This document shows positions 1 through 10,571 of a stretch of DNA of 64,000 bases, piece by piece. A program made the translations under genes and the position numbers. The notes beneath the pieces are model-generated. The model saw only the letters and a program-made list of their open reading frames with translations. It did not search any database and had not been told where the DNA came from. Numbering within the stretch: position 1 is the first letter of the stretch; every line of letters begins with the position of its first letter. The stretch is from Macrocybe gigantea (Eukaryota; Basidiomycota; Agaricomycetes; Agaricales; Callistosporiaceae), in the NCBI GenBank assembly GCA_011319805.1, contig SJRY01000281.1, forward strand, positions 62,001 through 126,000, given 5' to 3'.

Positions 1-557
1 AGGAGCACTAGATTACTTTCTGGCACGTCCCTTCTCAATGGAAGTGGGCTATTCAGGTCAAAGCACACGACTCTGTGCATGAGCTCAATGTTCCTGTGGG
101 ACCTTGTCCTCTCTATACCACAGACGCACTCTGTAAGGAGGCAGGCGATGATATGCACACCTCTTGGTTCCACGACTCTGGAATCAAGAAATACATTGGT
201 GCCTCCACATTTCGATTTCATGATGTGGAGAAATCAGAATCCTATGAGCACTCGCTTTGTAAAAGGATGGGTTTCATGAAATTGGTGACAGGCAATGAGT
301 TGTTCGCTTGTTGCTGTCATGTCGCTTGCAGACATGTGCTGATCAATGCATATCGAGCTTGGTTTAATTTTGTTGAGAGTGATGAATGCTCTTGCAGACG
401 TGGGTCTGAAGGCTCCGTCCACATTATGACTCTGTGCTGTAACTGGGACAGACCAGCCGAACGCCAGTTTGATGCCTTTGTATGCTCCTGGTTTATCAAG
501 TACCTAACATCTAATAAGGCAGCAGATGCCTTCATCCCAGATCCGGGGGGCAGGTAA
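1..557 (+). pseudogene. LINE ORF2 C-terminal end (copy A)
   Basis: This is the last part of the ORF2 polyprotein of the main LINE family, entering from the left window edge. It covers the end of the RNase H-like region (an FWHVPS stretch at about 18-35) and the C-terminal domain, which has a cysteine/histidine cluster (CSC, then H-x4-C, about 386-437) like the zinc-binding domain behind fungal LINE reverse transcriptases. The frame is open from 75 to 557, but an in-frame TAG at 9-11 replaces the CAG seen in the copy at 20.96 kb. It ends in FIPDPGGR and a stop. It is a decayed copy; the family is certain from repeated matches in this window, the exact clade is not. Confidence 0.85.
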
Positions 558-896
558 CTGCCCTTCTGCAGCAGGGGATACTCAGGTTATGGCACCTCAT
601 GGGGCCTTTGCATGGAATTAACCGCAGCTGGCCTTCAGGCTAGGGGATCCAGAGCATCAAGTCATCATGGTTATTGATGAAAGCGATCACCAAGCTTCAG
701 TGCGTCGTGCAGATTTTGCAGAGCCTGTCATTATGGGCCCTTTTAGACCTTTTATATGGAATTGACCATGTCTGGCTCTTAGGAGCTGGAGAACGCAGGC
801 CGAGCAAACAAGTTAGCATGAGTGTGCGCCTAAATGGCACACGTGCAGGCAGAAGACAATAGAGTTAGTACGCTCTTTATGTACATCCCCTCAGTC
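558..896 (+). repeat. LINE 3' untranslated region (copy A), truncated
   Basis: Non-coding 3' part of the same LINE copy. It matches the 3' regions at 12.38-12.75 kb (plus) and 1.86-2.22, 17.6-17.9 and 37.0-37.4 kb (minus). The match stops at about 896, before the last ~100 bp and the poly(A) present in the other copies, where a piece of an LTR begins. The small open frame at 674-862 recurs in several copies, but only as part of the repeat. Confidence 0.75.
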
Positions 897-1049
897 TAGT
901 CAACACTGACGTGTCATTGTCATAGGGTTTTCTCGAGTTGTTGTATTGTATGTTATTTATCATGTTGCACTTTATGTCACATGTTCTTTATATAGTTCTT
1001 GAGTCACATGTCCATCATTAAGATAATGATAAGCCCTGAAATTGTAACA
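897..1049 (-). mobile_element. LTR fragment of the P-type Ty3 element
   Basis: Read on the minus strand this begins TGTTACAATTTCAGG and matches the segment starting at 27347 (TGTTATAATTTTCAG) for about 150 bp, including GTGACTCAAGAACTATA. The matching segment lies just upstream of Ty3 element P, so this is probably the first ~150 bp of the same LTR family. It is truncated and sits between LINE fragments; no TSD is visible. Confidence 0.6.
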
Positions 1050-1050
1050 C

Positions 1051-1743
1051 TTCTGATTGAACATGGGTGCTCGCCTACTGAGACTGCCTTGGAATCTGAA
1101 CTGCCCTCCTCCACCACAACTGTGATCCCGCTTCTGCACCCCTGGTCATGGACTGCCCCCTTCAGTTAACAGGGCTACTCACCCTTCTGCTGGCAAGCAC
1201 TCTTATATGCAAGCATTGGCCCAACTGGCCAATACCTCTGCTGAGGCTATTGTAGCTTTAGCAAAGATGTTTCCACACCTCCCTGCTAAAAAGATCGTCT
1301 CTTTGCAAAAGGAAGCGACCAGAGAGCCTTCTGGACTGCCTAAAAAGAAGGTGAAGTCCACTTCTCATGGTCCATCCTAATGTAACATCAGGGTGACCTT
1401 TACTTTCCCCACGGACAATGTCTCTGTTGCCGCCAGAACTCTTCTCTCAGCTTTCAATTGAGGGCTGACCACTGGCAAGTCCTGGATTCAATGCAAATCC
1501 ATCCAGGATCATTCTGCCTCCTCGTTCTCATGTCTGATGATGAAGGTGGCATCTTCTAAGGACCTTGGCATTCTGCATGAGGCCACTCTCTAGTGTGCAC
1601 TTGTGGGTTCTACTATCAAGCTCACCATTCCTATGAGCATTCCCTATGTGAAACTGCTTGACATACCATACTTCAACATTGATGGCAGTGTCTGCTTGGC
1701 AAGCCTACGAGATTCTCTGAGACTCATTGTTCTCAGATCTCAT
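1051..1743 (+). pseudogene. LINE ORF1 fragment (copy B)
   Basis: Plus-strand match to the middle of the LINE ORF1 (gag-like, RNA-binding) protein seen on the minus strand at 24.35-23.70 kb. Recognisable stretches include the equivalents of QALAQPANTSAEAIVAL and SLQKEA. Stops and frameshifts interrupt every frame. It has no start and no zinc-knuckle part; it stops at 1743 where the poly(T) of LINE E begins. Confidence 0.75.
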
Positions 1744-2409
1744 CTTTTTTTTTTTTTTTTTTTTTAAATCAACAATTTATAAAGTGGTGCTCGATGGCAA
1801 TCTGCTTGTAAATACACGAGGGTACCTACAATAAATACAACTAGTCCAAATAAAACCAGACTAAGGGGATAAATATGGTAGGTGCACTAACCCTGCTGTC
1901 TCTTGCCCGTGCGCATGCCATTTAGGCATGCGCTCATGCACACTTGTTTGCTCGGCCTGCATCCCCCAACTCCTAAGAGCCAAACATGGTCAGTTCCACA
2001 TAAAGGGTCCAAAAGGGCCCATAACAACAGGTGTCGCAAATTTTGCGATACATAATGAAGCTCAGTGTTCGCTTTCGTCAATCACCATAATGACTTGATG
2101 CTCTGGGTCCCCCAGCCTGCAGGCCAGATGTGGTTGCTTCCATGCAAAGGCCCCACAAGGAGCCATAACCCAAGTGTTCCCCGCTGTGGAAGGGCAGTTA
2201 CCTGCCCTCCGGATCTGGAATAAAAGCACCTGCTGCCTTATTAGATGTTAGGTACTTGATGAACTAGGAATGCATGAAGGCATCATATTGGCATTCAGCT
2301 GGTCTGTCCCAGTTATGGCACAGAGTCATATCCGGAGTAGTGCGGAACTGACTATTGATCCAGATGCAAGCTTTACACTGCATCTGGTGTAACTGCTTCT
2401 TTTTTTTTT

Positions 2410-3603
2410 TTTTAAAATCAACAATTTGTATAGCAGTGCTCAATAGCAGTCCACTTGTAAATACACACGGGTACCTACGATAAATACACAAAGTTTAGGG
2501 CCCTTCAAGTGGAGGACCCTTATCGCCATCTTCCTTGCGGGATAGGCACTAGACTAAACAGTGGAATTCCGTATCTAGACCCCGGAATCAACTTGGATTC
2601 AAAGCCTGGATTAGTCATCCAGGTGAACCGGCAGAGGATAAGTCCTCTCAGGCCAGAGTCAGGGGGCTGCCCTGTTCCGCCACAGTCTGAATTTTGGCCA
2701 GGAAGCGAGTTACCAAGAGGCCAAGCTGACAGCAAGCTGGGTATTAGTAAGCCCCACCTACTTTAATTTTCCTGTTCCTGAGCACGTAGTTTGCTGATGC
2801 CCAAAGGGCGCAGATCCCCAATTGTGTTACAGATCTCTGCCTTGCCAGTGTCCAGCCCCAGTGTGCATCCTAGACCTAAGGCCTAGGCCAGAGAGTTCTA
2901 TACCCATGCTTAACCCAGTTATGCATGCCCCACAAGGAGGTCTCAGGCTCCCACCTGAGCAGTGCTTTACAGTCATGTGGTGGCTACTCTTGGGCCTGGG
3001 GACTCTCCAAGTGTGCCCAAGGACTAGTCCACACTACAATGCTGACTAATGACCAGGTTCTCTGCCTAATCCAGTTGATTAGACTGGGCCTGAGATTAAC
3101 CAGTAGGGGGTGTCCTGTCCTAAGCTCGCAGTCTGAAGAGACTCCCTATTACAGGATACGTGGCACCTTCTGGAAGCGCGCATGCTCTGGAATGCCCTAT
3201 TACAGGATGCGCATCATAGGTCAGGTAGTTTTCAAGTCTTTCTCCCGCTTACCGCACTCTGTGCTTTCGCTCCCTACTTGATCATCTGATTAATCACATG
3301 ACCATTTCAGGCACGGCCTGTCAGGGATCACCTGACCTGCCACTTTGGGCTCCCACAATCATCCCTGTCACATAACCAGATTACCATCCTAGTTACAGAA
3401 GGTCATATGACCATAGTACTGCCTCAGAGTTGATTATCAACCTGAGTCACCGAGCACATGGCTGTAACTGATAACGGTCACATGTCTATTCCTACTTTCA
3501 AGGTACAGGAGATGAGTGGGAATCAAACCTATAACCTTTTCAGTGACTGCACAGCCACCTCTCCAGTCTTTAGTAGCAATTAAACCACTAGGCTACTGGA
3601 GCC
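2410..3603 (-). mobile_element. tRNA-headed SINE-like element, copy 1
   Basis: A 1,194-bp non-coding retroelement. On the minus strand it starts GGCTCCAGTAGCCTAGTGG, a tRNA-like head with an A box near the start and a B box (GGTTTGATTCCC) about 75 bp in, and ends in a LINE-type tail (GTATTTATCGTAGGTACCC to ATTGTTGATTTTAAAA). It is flanked by CTGGTGTAACTGCTTC (2394-2409) and CTGGCATAACTGCTTC (3604-3619), a 16-bp TSD with two mismatches that restores LINE E when the insert is removed. It has no long coding frame. It is long for a SINE, so a tRNA-headed non-autonomous retroposon is the safest name. Confidence 0.8.
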
Positions 3604-3619
3604 CTGGCATAACTGCTTC

Positions 3620-4721
3620 AATAGTGTGACATTGTGCATACCATTGAAGTTCTATAACAGATAGCTATACATTGTGATAGGATGCGTGCACGACAGTAGA
3701 GGATGTGCTTCTGTTGGAGGGATAAGCCCTGAATAGAGTTGCCCAACATCTGAAATGCCCTGGCAGTAGTCAGTGCCTTCGTTGCATAAAAATGGATGTG
3801 CTCTTTAAAGAAAAGGCGCACATCCAAGAAGAACCCAAGGTATCTCCAGACATCTTTGGGCTATAACAGAGTATTGCCTGTGAACAGAGCAAATCCCAGA
3901 TCAATAAAAGAACAGGAATCCTTACTATTGTATGAGAAGTGCTGCAATTCAGTTTTGTTGTGCTCGACAATAAGACCGAAGTCTGTGAAGAGGTTGTACA
4001 CTGAGGCGTACGCCCTCTGGAGCTTTGGGACATTGTCCGGGATGAACTTGAACTGAGCAATGATCAGCCCATCATCCACAAATGACATAATGGTCAGCAT
4101 ATCACCAACCTTCTGATATATTTTCAGTACTGGTGCTAAATACAAGGCAAATAGTATGGGGGATAGAGCTGAGCCTTGGCCAACTCCAATATCAGCATTA
4201 AACTCAAGCGAGACAGCACTGTGCCAGGTGTACACAGTTTTATGCCCGATGAGGTAAAACTCAAAGAACTTCGACACTTGACATGTGAAGCCTACCAACA
4301 TACAATGGTTGAGTGACAGGAAATATTGAGCAATATCGAAAGCGATGACACTAGTTTTGAGACCCTTCAGCCAGCCTTGCCAGATGATATGGGTTCAAGA
4401 AAACCCCAGCGTCCTCTGTAGAGTTCTGCTGGATGCCGCTGAACTGCTTCGAGTCGAAGACAGCAAATTAGTCGCTTCGTATTACATACACCACGCTAGC
4501 ATTTTCTCAACGAGCTTGCTAAGAGTATTCAAAAGCACAATCAGATGAAAGGCCTTTGGAGTATTGTATGCAGGCTTGCCAGGCTTTGGGATAATTACCA
4601 ACAGACTCTGCTTGAAGTAAGAGGGCCAGTGACCCAATTCCAGACATGCATTAGCAATGTTCAAGATGAAACCAGCCAAGTGAGGGAATTTCACAAGCTG
4701 CTTAACATGGCCCCAGAAAAG
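3620..4721 (-). pseudogene. LINE E reverse transcriptase part
   Basis: Minus-strand RT domain of LINE E. Recognisable are KPGKPAY, the QGSALSPIL motif, the catalytic FVDDGLI (about 4093-4073) and NKTELQHF. Frames 4721-4482 and 4301-3861 are open, with a stop or shift between them near 4.30-4.48 kb. The FVDD catalytic pair is intact in this fragment, but the protein cannot be made because the gene is interrupted on both sides. Confidence 0.8.
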
Positions 4722-4948
4722 TGTTAGATTGTGTGTATTCAGGCACATTGTTGTCTCCACTAATATCAAAGATACCGAAGAACCTAGACCAAATAGTGTC
4801 TTGGGGTGAAGGTATATAGGATGAGGTGGTTGTAAATACAACTTCTAAGTTGATCCATCAGGCCTGATAGCTCAGTGGTAGAGCTACTGGTATATGTCCA
4901 GGAGGTCCTGGGTTCAATCCCCAGTCAGGACATCTTTTCTGTTTAATA
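4722..4948 (+). mobile_element. 227-bp LTR-like element with embedded tRNA-like sequence, copy 1
   Basis: Starts TGTTAGATTG and ends TTTAATA (TTTAACA in the second copy at 18245-18471), so the ends are TGTTA...TAACA as in LTRs. It is flanked by a 5-bp duplication, AAAAG (4717-4721 and 4949-4953), and removing it rejoins the LINE. A TATATA-like stretch lies near 4810, and a full tRNA-like sequence occupies 4861-4932, close to the 3' end. It is too short to code. It could be a solo LTR of a small TRIM-type element, or an LTR that captured a tRNA. Confidence 0.7.
4861..4932 (+). other. tRNA-like sequence inside the LTR-like element
   Basis: A 72-nt cloverleaf can be drawn: acceptor GGCCTGA with TCAGGAC (one mismatch), D arm GCTC/GAGC, anticodon stem CTGG/CCAG with a 7-nt loop TATATGT, and a perfect T arm CTGGG/CCCAG around TTCAATC. 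A box (TAGCTCAGTGG) and B box (GGTTCAATCC) are intact. Position 33 is A rather than T, and the copy is bound to a mobile element, so a working tRNA gene is unlikely. Confidence 0.65.
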
Positions 4949-5667
4949 AAAAGATGGTCAGGTCCTGGAGCAGAGGTGTTGCTACAAGGCTCTAAGGACT
5001 CTCAGAGTTCTGCAGCAGAGAATGGGACCCAGTCCTGAATTGGATGAGGCTCGAGCTCATCAAGCTTATCTAGATTGACTGGTCTATCAGACGTAGCGTT
5101 ATAAGACTTGTTGAGTGTATTCCAAAGCAACTCAATAGAGTTGCAAGGCTGTTCCCGGAAGGAGATGGCTTCGTAGGCTGGAAGTGGCCTTTGCTTTGTC
5201 CATGCAGCTAAATTCCATGGATGTTGCGACTTTTCTGCAACTTCCTTGATTCGCTGGTCAAAGAAGGCACATTTAGCATCTTTAATAGCTCGCCGCCAGA
5301 TGCGATGGTCACCTTCAGAAGGGGTCTGCCTGAAGGTGTCCAAAGTTTCAGAGCAATGCTGGTTCCACCAGCCTTTGCTCCGCTTCAAAAGCTTGCACTC
5401 CTTAGAATAGAGGTCCCAAGCATGGTCAACCAATCTGGAGAGAGTCTGGAGAACACTCTCTAAATCGTCTAGTGACTCGATTGACACTAAGTCCATACTG
5501 AGCAGGTCACCAGCAATGTCAGAGATAAACTCAGGCATGCTGTCCTTTGGGAGAGTCTGGCATGGATCAGAGAGGTCCAGCAACAGGATGTCCAAGGAGA
5601 GCAACAACAGAGAATGGTCCGAAGTCAATCTCAGATCATCACGAATGACCAGTGCCATCCCAACCAT
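4949..5667 (-). pseudogene. LINE E endonuclease-RT linker part
   Basis: Minus-strand open frame (to 5002) covering the end of the AP-endonuclease domain (LVIRDDLRLTSDHS, with the SDH-type catalytic motif) and the region leading into RT (RAIKDAKCAFFDQRIKEVAEK, DWVPFSAAEL). The first residues of the open frame (5712-5668) are not LINE; they come from the 64-bp segment described next. It is therefore a chimeric frame, not a native protein start. Confidence 0.75.
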
Positions 5668-5730
5668 AGAACCAGCTCCAGACACTTCCGAATGCAAATC
5701 CGAAGATGCCACCTCCAGGACTAGAACCTG

Positions 5731-5731
<1 letters not shown>
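5668..5731 (-). repeat. 64-bp segment shared with 11173-11236
   Basis: Read on the minus strand it begins GCAGGTTCTAGTCCTGG, directly after the poly(A) of SINE copy 2. The same ~64 bp directly follows the poly(A) of SINE copy 3 on the plus strand at 11173-11236, after which the two loci diverge (LINE ORF2 here, unrelated sequence there). It is not part of the LINE. A template switch that carried SINE plus 3' flank is one explanation. Confidence 0.65.
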
Positions 5732-5766
<35 letters not shown>

Positions 5767-6824
5767 ACAATTTACGAGATGCAGGGCTCTGCATATAGCA
5801 GAGCCCTGCACTTCGCCTGCTCTTGCGAGGGGAAGCCCACCATTACAGTGCATCCCAGAGTCAACTCACACCTAATAGACCTCATCAGTCCATGAACTGA
5901 CAGAGAAGTTTGTTAGCACCACTCTGGCCAGGTCGTGGGAGACTGTCCCAGTCTGCCACGGCTCGCTCTTCAGCAGAGAGTTCACAGAGAGCCTTGCTTA
6001 CTACTGTTTCCCATTCCAGAGCAAGTGGTTCACTTTTTGTCATCAATGTGGATCCCCACTTGTCCTCAGTCTCTGCCTTGCCACCAGCCAGCTCTGGTTG
6101 TGCTCTCCCGAAGGAGCCAGGGATTGGTTTCTGACACCAGGAGCCCCTCCTGTTTAGTTCTGAGGAACCCAAAACTTGACTCATTTCCCACACCCTCTCC
6201 TGGAGTCCCTGAGTGTCCATGGACCCGGTCTGTAAGGAGTGGCCCACTTTGCAGGTACGTCACAGGTGTCATACTACTGGGACTAATGACCACTCTATGT
6301 CAGCAGATGGCTCCAGTGATACCGGACTGTGACTGTCTGTGGTGGGGGATGGCCTGGCCTGGAATCACTCAGACATTCGGCTTGTTCTGTTTATATTCTA
6401 TCCCGTTTACTGCCCCCTATGCTTTCACTCTCTACTTGATCACATGATATCACGTGACCATTTCAGGCACGGAACACCAGACTCAAGGTCTAGTGTGCCA
6501 CTTTGGGGTATGATCGGTCACTTCCACCTGGATTATGTGCCATCCTATAAATGTCATGTGACTCCTTGAACCCGGGCCCTGAGTTATCAATTCAGGCACC
6601 ACACCTAGGCCAGGTGATCAATGCAACCAATCTTTCCCACAGTATCAGCATCACCTGACCCATGTGAACTGAGCATGTGATAGTAACCTCTGACAGGTCA
6701 CATGCCTTTCCCAGCTTTTATGGATACTGAGGATAAGGGGAATCGAACCCCAACCCTTCTGGTGGTGCACAGCCACCTCTCCAGTCTTTGGTGGTGATGA
6801 TAACCACTGGGCTACTGGGGCCCC
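5732..6824 (-). mobile_element. tRNA-headed SINE-like element, copy 2
   Basis: A 1,093-bp copy on the minus strand. The head near 6824 reads GGGGCCCCAGTAGCCCAGTGG, with a B box GGTTCGATTCCC near 6735. Before the tail is a perfect 12-bp hairpin (5781-5792 with 5798-5809, loop ATATA). The end is AAATTGTTGATTT then a 29-nt poly(A). Upstream it abuts LINE F, where the RNase H region reads TDANNPG, so it probably inserted into a LINE; no clean TSD is visible. Small frames inside (5885-6447) are shadows. Confidence 0.75.
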
Positions 6825-8295
6825 CTGCCCAGATTATTCGCATCTGTGAAATAGTCCGTGAATAGAAAGTTTGATGGTTTAAGGTCCACCAAGTCCTTGA
6901 GAGGGGACTTCAATGCATTGCGCTGCCTGTCTGATAGAGAGGCCAAGTTCTTTGACCTAGAAGGATCCCCCCTCTTGCAGTGGGGTAGTCAGAGATCTGA
7001 GGGCATGCCTCACATTGGAATTTGCGAGGCAGGCAGAGGACTTGACTTTCAACTGCTTGATGAACCCGGCGATTGGCTCGACGCAGGCCATCATCTCAGC
7101 TGCACCCTTTAGAGTGGTGCAAAACTGACTATTGATCCAGATGCAAGCCTTGCGCTGCATCTGGCATAGCTGCTTCATCAGTGCGACATTGCGCATACCA
7201 TTGAAGTTCCAGAGTAAACAGCTATATATCATGATAGGATGCGCGCATAACAGGTAAAGGATGCACTTCTGTTGGGGGGATAAACCCCGAACAGAGTTGC
7301 CCAACATCTGAAAGGCCCTGGCGGTAGTCAAGGCCTTCATGGCGTAGAATCGAACATGCTCCTTGAAAGAAAGGCGCGCGTCCAAAAAGAAACCAAGGTA
7401 TTGCCAGACATCCTTGGGTCGAAGCGGGGTATTGCCTGTGAACGGAGCAAATCCCAAGTCAATAGACAAACGAGGGTCCGCACTATTGTGCGAAAAATGC
7501 TGTAGTTCAGTTTTGTTGTGTTCTACAATAAGGCCGAAGTCAGTGAAGAGGTTATGCACAGAGGCATAAGCCCTCTGCAGTTTCAGAACATTGTCTGATG
7601 TGGATTTGGACTGAGCGATGATCAGTCCGTCATCGACAAATGACATGATTACTGGCATATCACCAGCTTTCTGATAAAGTTTCAGTACCGGTGCCAAGTA
7701 AAGCGCTGACAATACTGGGGAGAGTGCAGAGCCTTGCCCAACTCCCACATCGGCATCGAACTCTAGAGAGATGGCACTATGCCAGGCATAAGAAGTTTTG
7801 CACCCAATGAGGTATGATTCAAAGAACTTTGACACCTGTCATGCAAAGCCTCCGTGTTGAAGAATCTTCACCAACATACGATGGTTGAGTGAAGGAAAAT
7901 ACTGAGCGACATCAAAAGCGATGACACTCGTTTTGAATCCCTTAGACCACCCCTGACGGATGATATGGGTAAGGAAGACCCCAGCATCCTCAGTTGAATT
8001 CTGACGAATGCCGCCGAACTGCTTCGGATCGAAGACAGCAAATTTGGTCGCTTCGTACTGCATACGTCACGCCAGCATCTTCTCGACGAGCTTGCCGAGG
8101 GTATTCAAAAGCACAATCGGACGAAAGGCTTTCGGGGTATCGTATGCAGGTTTGCCAGGTTTCGGAATGATAACCGACAAACTCTGCTTGAAGTAAGAGG
8201 GCCAGTGCCCCAAATCTAGACATGCATTTGCAATGTTCAAGATGAGTGCAGCTATGTGAGGAAATTTCACCAGCTGTTTGATGTGGCTCCAAGAC
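6825..8295 (-). pseudogene. LINE copy F: reverse transcriptase region
   Basis: Minus-strand ORF2 fragment, 5'-truncated at the start of RT (SWSHIKQLVKFPH) and 3'-truncated in front of RNase H. The longest frame, 7835-6957, holds QGSALSPVLSALYL, the catalytic FVDD (7640-7629), the NKTELQHF region and the WNFNGMRN thumb-like part. An upstream frame to 8063 holds YFPSLNHRMLVKILQHGGF; TGA-type breaks separate the two near 7838. This is the best-preserved RT core of the family, though not a complete gene. Confidence 0.85.
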
Positions 8296-10216
8296 AATCC
8301 ACAAATGATATAATGGTCAGCATATCACCAGTCTTCTGGTATATTTTCAGCACTGGTGCCAAGTAAAAGGCAGGCAGTACAGGAGATAGAGCTGAGCCTT
8401 GGCCAACACTCATATCGGCATCAAACTCAGGTGAGATAGCACTACACTAAGCATAAGAAGTTTTATGCCTGATGAGATAAGACTCGCAGAACTTTGACAC
8501 TTGCCGTGCAAAGCCTCCATGTTGCAGAATCCTCACCAGCATATGATAGTTAAGTGAGGAAAAATATTGAGCAACATCAAATGCGATGACACTCGTTTTG
8601 AGACCCTTTAGCCAGCCTTGTCAGATAATATGAGTCAGAAAGACACCAGCATCCTCTGTAGAGTTCTGCCGGATGCCGCTGAACTGCTTTGGATCAAAAC
8701 AGCAAATTTAGTCACTTTGTATTGCATACATCACACCAGCATTTTCTTGATGAGCTTGCTGAGGGTATTCAAAAGCACAATCAGGCAAAAGGCTTTTGGG
8801 ATGTCATATACAGGCTTGCCAGGTTTTGGAATGATGACCAACAGACTTTGCTTAAAGTATGAAGGCCAGTGGCCCAGTCCCAAATTGGATGTGGCTCAAG
8901 ATTATCAAGCTTATCCAAATTGACTGGCTGATCAGATGCAGCATTATAAGATTTATCGAGTGCGTTCCATGGCGACTTGATAGAATTACAAAGTTGTCTC
9001 TAAAAGGAGATAGCTTCGTAGGCCAGGAGTGGCCTTTGCTTTATCCATGCAGCTAAATCCTATAGATATTGTGACTTTTCAGTAACTTTTTTGATTCGCT
9101 AATCAAAGAAAGTGCATTTAGCATCTTTAACAGCTCATCACCAGATGCGATGGTCACCTTCAGACCAGGTCTGCCTGAAGGTGGCCAAAGTTTCAGAACA
9201 ATGCTGATTACACCAGCCTTTGCTCTGCTTTGATAACTTGCACTCCCTACAGTAGAGGTTCCAAGCATGATCAACTGACCTAGAGAGGGTGTACAGGATA
9301 CTCTCCAGGTCATCTGGTGACTTGATTGGCACCAAGTCCATACTGAGCAGATTACCAGCAATGTCAGAAATAAATTCAGGCACACTGTCCTTTGAAAGAG
9401 TCCAGCGTGGATTAGAAAGGTCCAGCAATGGAATATCTAAGAAAAGCGACAGCGAACAATAGTCTGAAGCTAGTCTCAGGTCATCACAAATGACCAGTGC
9501 CACTCTAGTGACATTGACAGGAATAAACATCAAATCAATGACCAAGGGCCATAGCTCCAGGTTGTGTGAGATAAAGGTCAGGCCATGGTTAGATGGTTCC
9601 ACCCATTCAAGGCCAAGGTCGAGGGCTGCGTTATACAGCATCTCACCTCATATATGCTGCGAGGTATGGACTCCATCCCAGAGTTCATAATGACAATTGA
9701 AATCCCCCTCCAGATAAGTCAGGTTGGGGAAATCAGGTCTTTCTGCACACTCATGCAGCAAATGAATGGCACTTCCATCTACATCAGAGTAGGCATTTGT
9801 GAGAAATAAAGGTTCTCCCAGAGTGGAGAAGCTGATGACCATCAGATCATGACTATCAACAGGATTGCGTCTAAGAGAAGGACACAACTGCCATAGGCAG
9901 TTGTGAGTGTAGGCCATCACATGAGGAGGATCCTCATATGATGAGCGGCGAACAACACAAGTCCAGTCAGAATGACTGGGCCCACCAATTACTGGCTCAC
10001 CATTAGTGCTATCCACTGACAGGGCTTGTCTCAGTAGGTTCCAAGCAGGCTCTTAGAAGAACAAAATATCATAGTCCTCTTCGAGAGTGGAGAGGAGAAC
10101 GTCTATATATACATATTTTCTATTTATATTTTGAAAAAAAATATGAAATAAAGAAATCAATGAGCGCTCATCTGATCCAAGAACAACAGCTGGAGCTGGC
10201 CCACTGGAGGTGTCAC
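8296..10216 (-). pseudogene. LINE copy G: ORF2 (endonuclease and partial RT)
   Basis: Minus-strand ORF2 whose start codon (10220) is preserved in the MSDTSSG context. The endonuclease domain follows (FQNINRKY near 10.13 kb, LEGDFNCHYELWDGVHTSQ near 9.66-9.71 kb, SDYCSLSLF). There are several frameshifts, and a deletion near 8.87 kb joins the IIPKPGKPA region to the DELEPHP region out of order. It stops at 8296 inside FVD of the RT catalytic motif, where copy F begins. The start and AP-endonuclease parts are clear; the RT part is badly broken. Confidence 0.75.
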
Positions 10217-10571
10217 TCATAATGCATTGGCCTCTGCATTACACTGTGGGGAGGCATTAGAATGTTTGGGACCTGATTGTGTTTGATCACATACCAGCTG
10301 ATAATATTCTTTGATCCACTCGGGATCAAAGCAGTTCTTCCAGAAGGTGCACTTCCGGTCATCAGTGAAGTGATCTTTGCTACAGCTAAGACACTTCAGA
10401 GCATGAGGGCAGGGCGGTCCTGCCAGAGTTGCCTCACAAGGAGGATTAGCCTTAGGTCTTGCTTTACAGCAAGATGCGAGCATACGGTGGTGTTCCTTTC
10501 TGTGGGATTCCCTACAGATCGGACACTGGAGAGATTGCTGGTTGCACTTCAAAGCAGAGTGCCCTTAGCGC
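10217..10571 (-). pseudogene. LINE copy G: ORF1 C-terminal zinc-knuckle end
   Basis: Minus-strand end of the ORF1 (RNA-binding) protein: CPICRESHRKEHHRMLASCC, CPHALKCLSCSKDHFTDDRKC and a tail ending ANAL. The cysteine/histidine spacing fits retroelement zinc knuckles. Its TGA (10219-10217) overlaps the ORF2 ATG (10220-10218) as ATGA. The 5' part of ORF1 is missing because SINE copy 3, in the opposite orientation, begins at 10572. Confidence 0.75.

Larger units (their letters stand above)
1744..5670 (-). mobile_element. LINE copy E, split by two insertions
   Basis: One minus-strand LINE copy in three pieces: 5670-4949 (end of endonuclease domain to start of RT), 4721-3604 (RT) and 2409-1744 (C-terminal part, 3' UTR, poly(A) read as poly(T)). 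The gaps are the tRNA-headed element at 2410-3603, flanked by a 16-bp TSD, and the LTR-like element at 4722-4948, flanked by AAAAG. The copy is 5'-truncated, and near 2.34 kb an internal deletion joins the SQFRTTP region to MTLCHNW, removing most of RNase H. At its 5' end it is fused to a 64-bp segment that also follows SINE copy 3. Confidence 0.8.

Noticed and set aside
674..862. Conserved small ORF in the LINE 3' UTR (also 1887-2081, 12503-12697, 37028-37222)
   Set aside because: The frame recurs because the DNA repeat recurs; there is no excess of silent changes that I can see, and it begins at different codons. A codon-substitution test would be needed to reopen it.
1744..1766. Poly(T) runs as Pol III terminators or promoter elements
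   Set aside because: Each is followed by AAATCAACAATTTAT, so it is the poly(A) tail of a minus-strand LINE or SINE.
4861..4932. A functional tRNA gene
   Set aside because: The cloverleaf is good, but position 33 is A, one acceptor pair is wrong, and the same sequence recurs in a second copy of a mobile element with exactly the same flanks.
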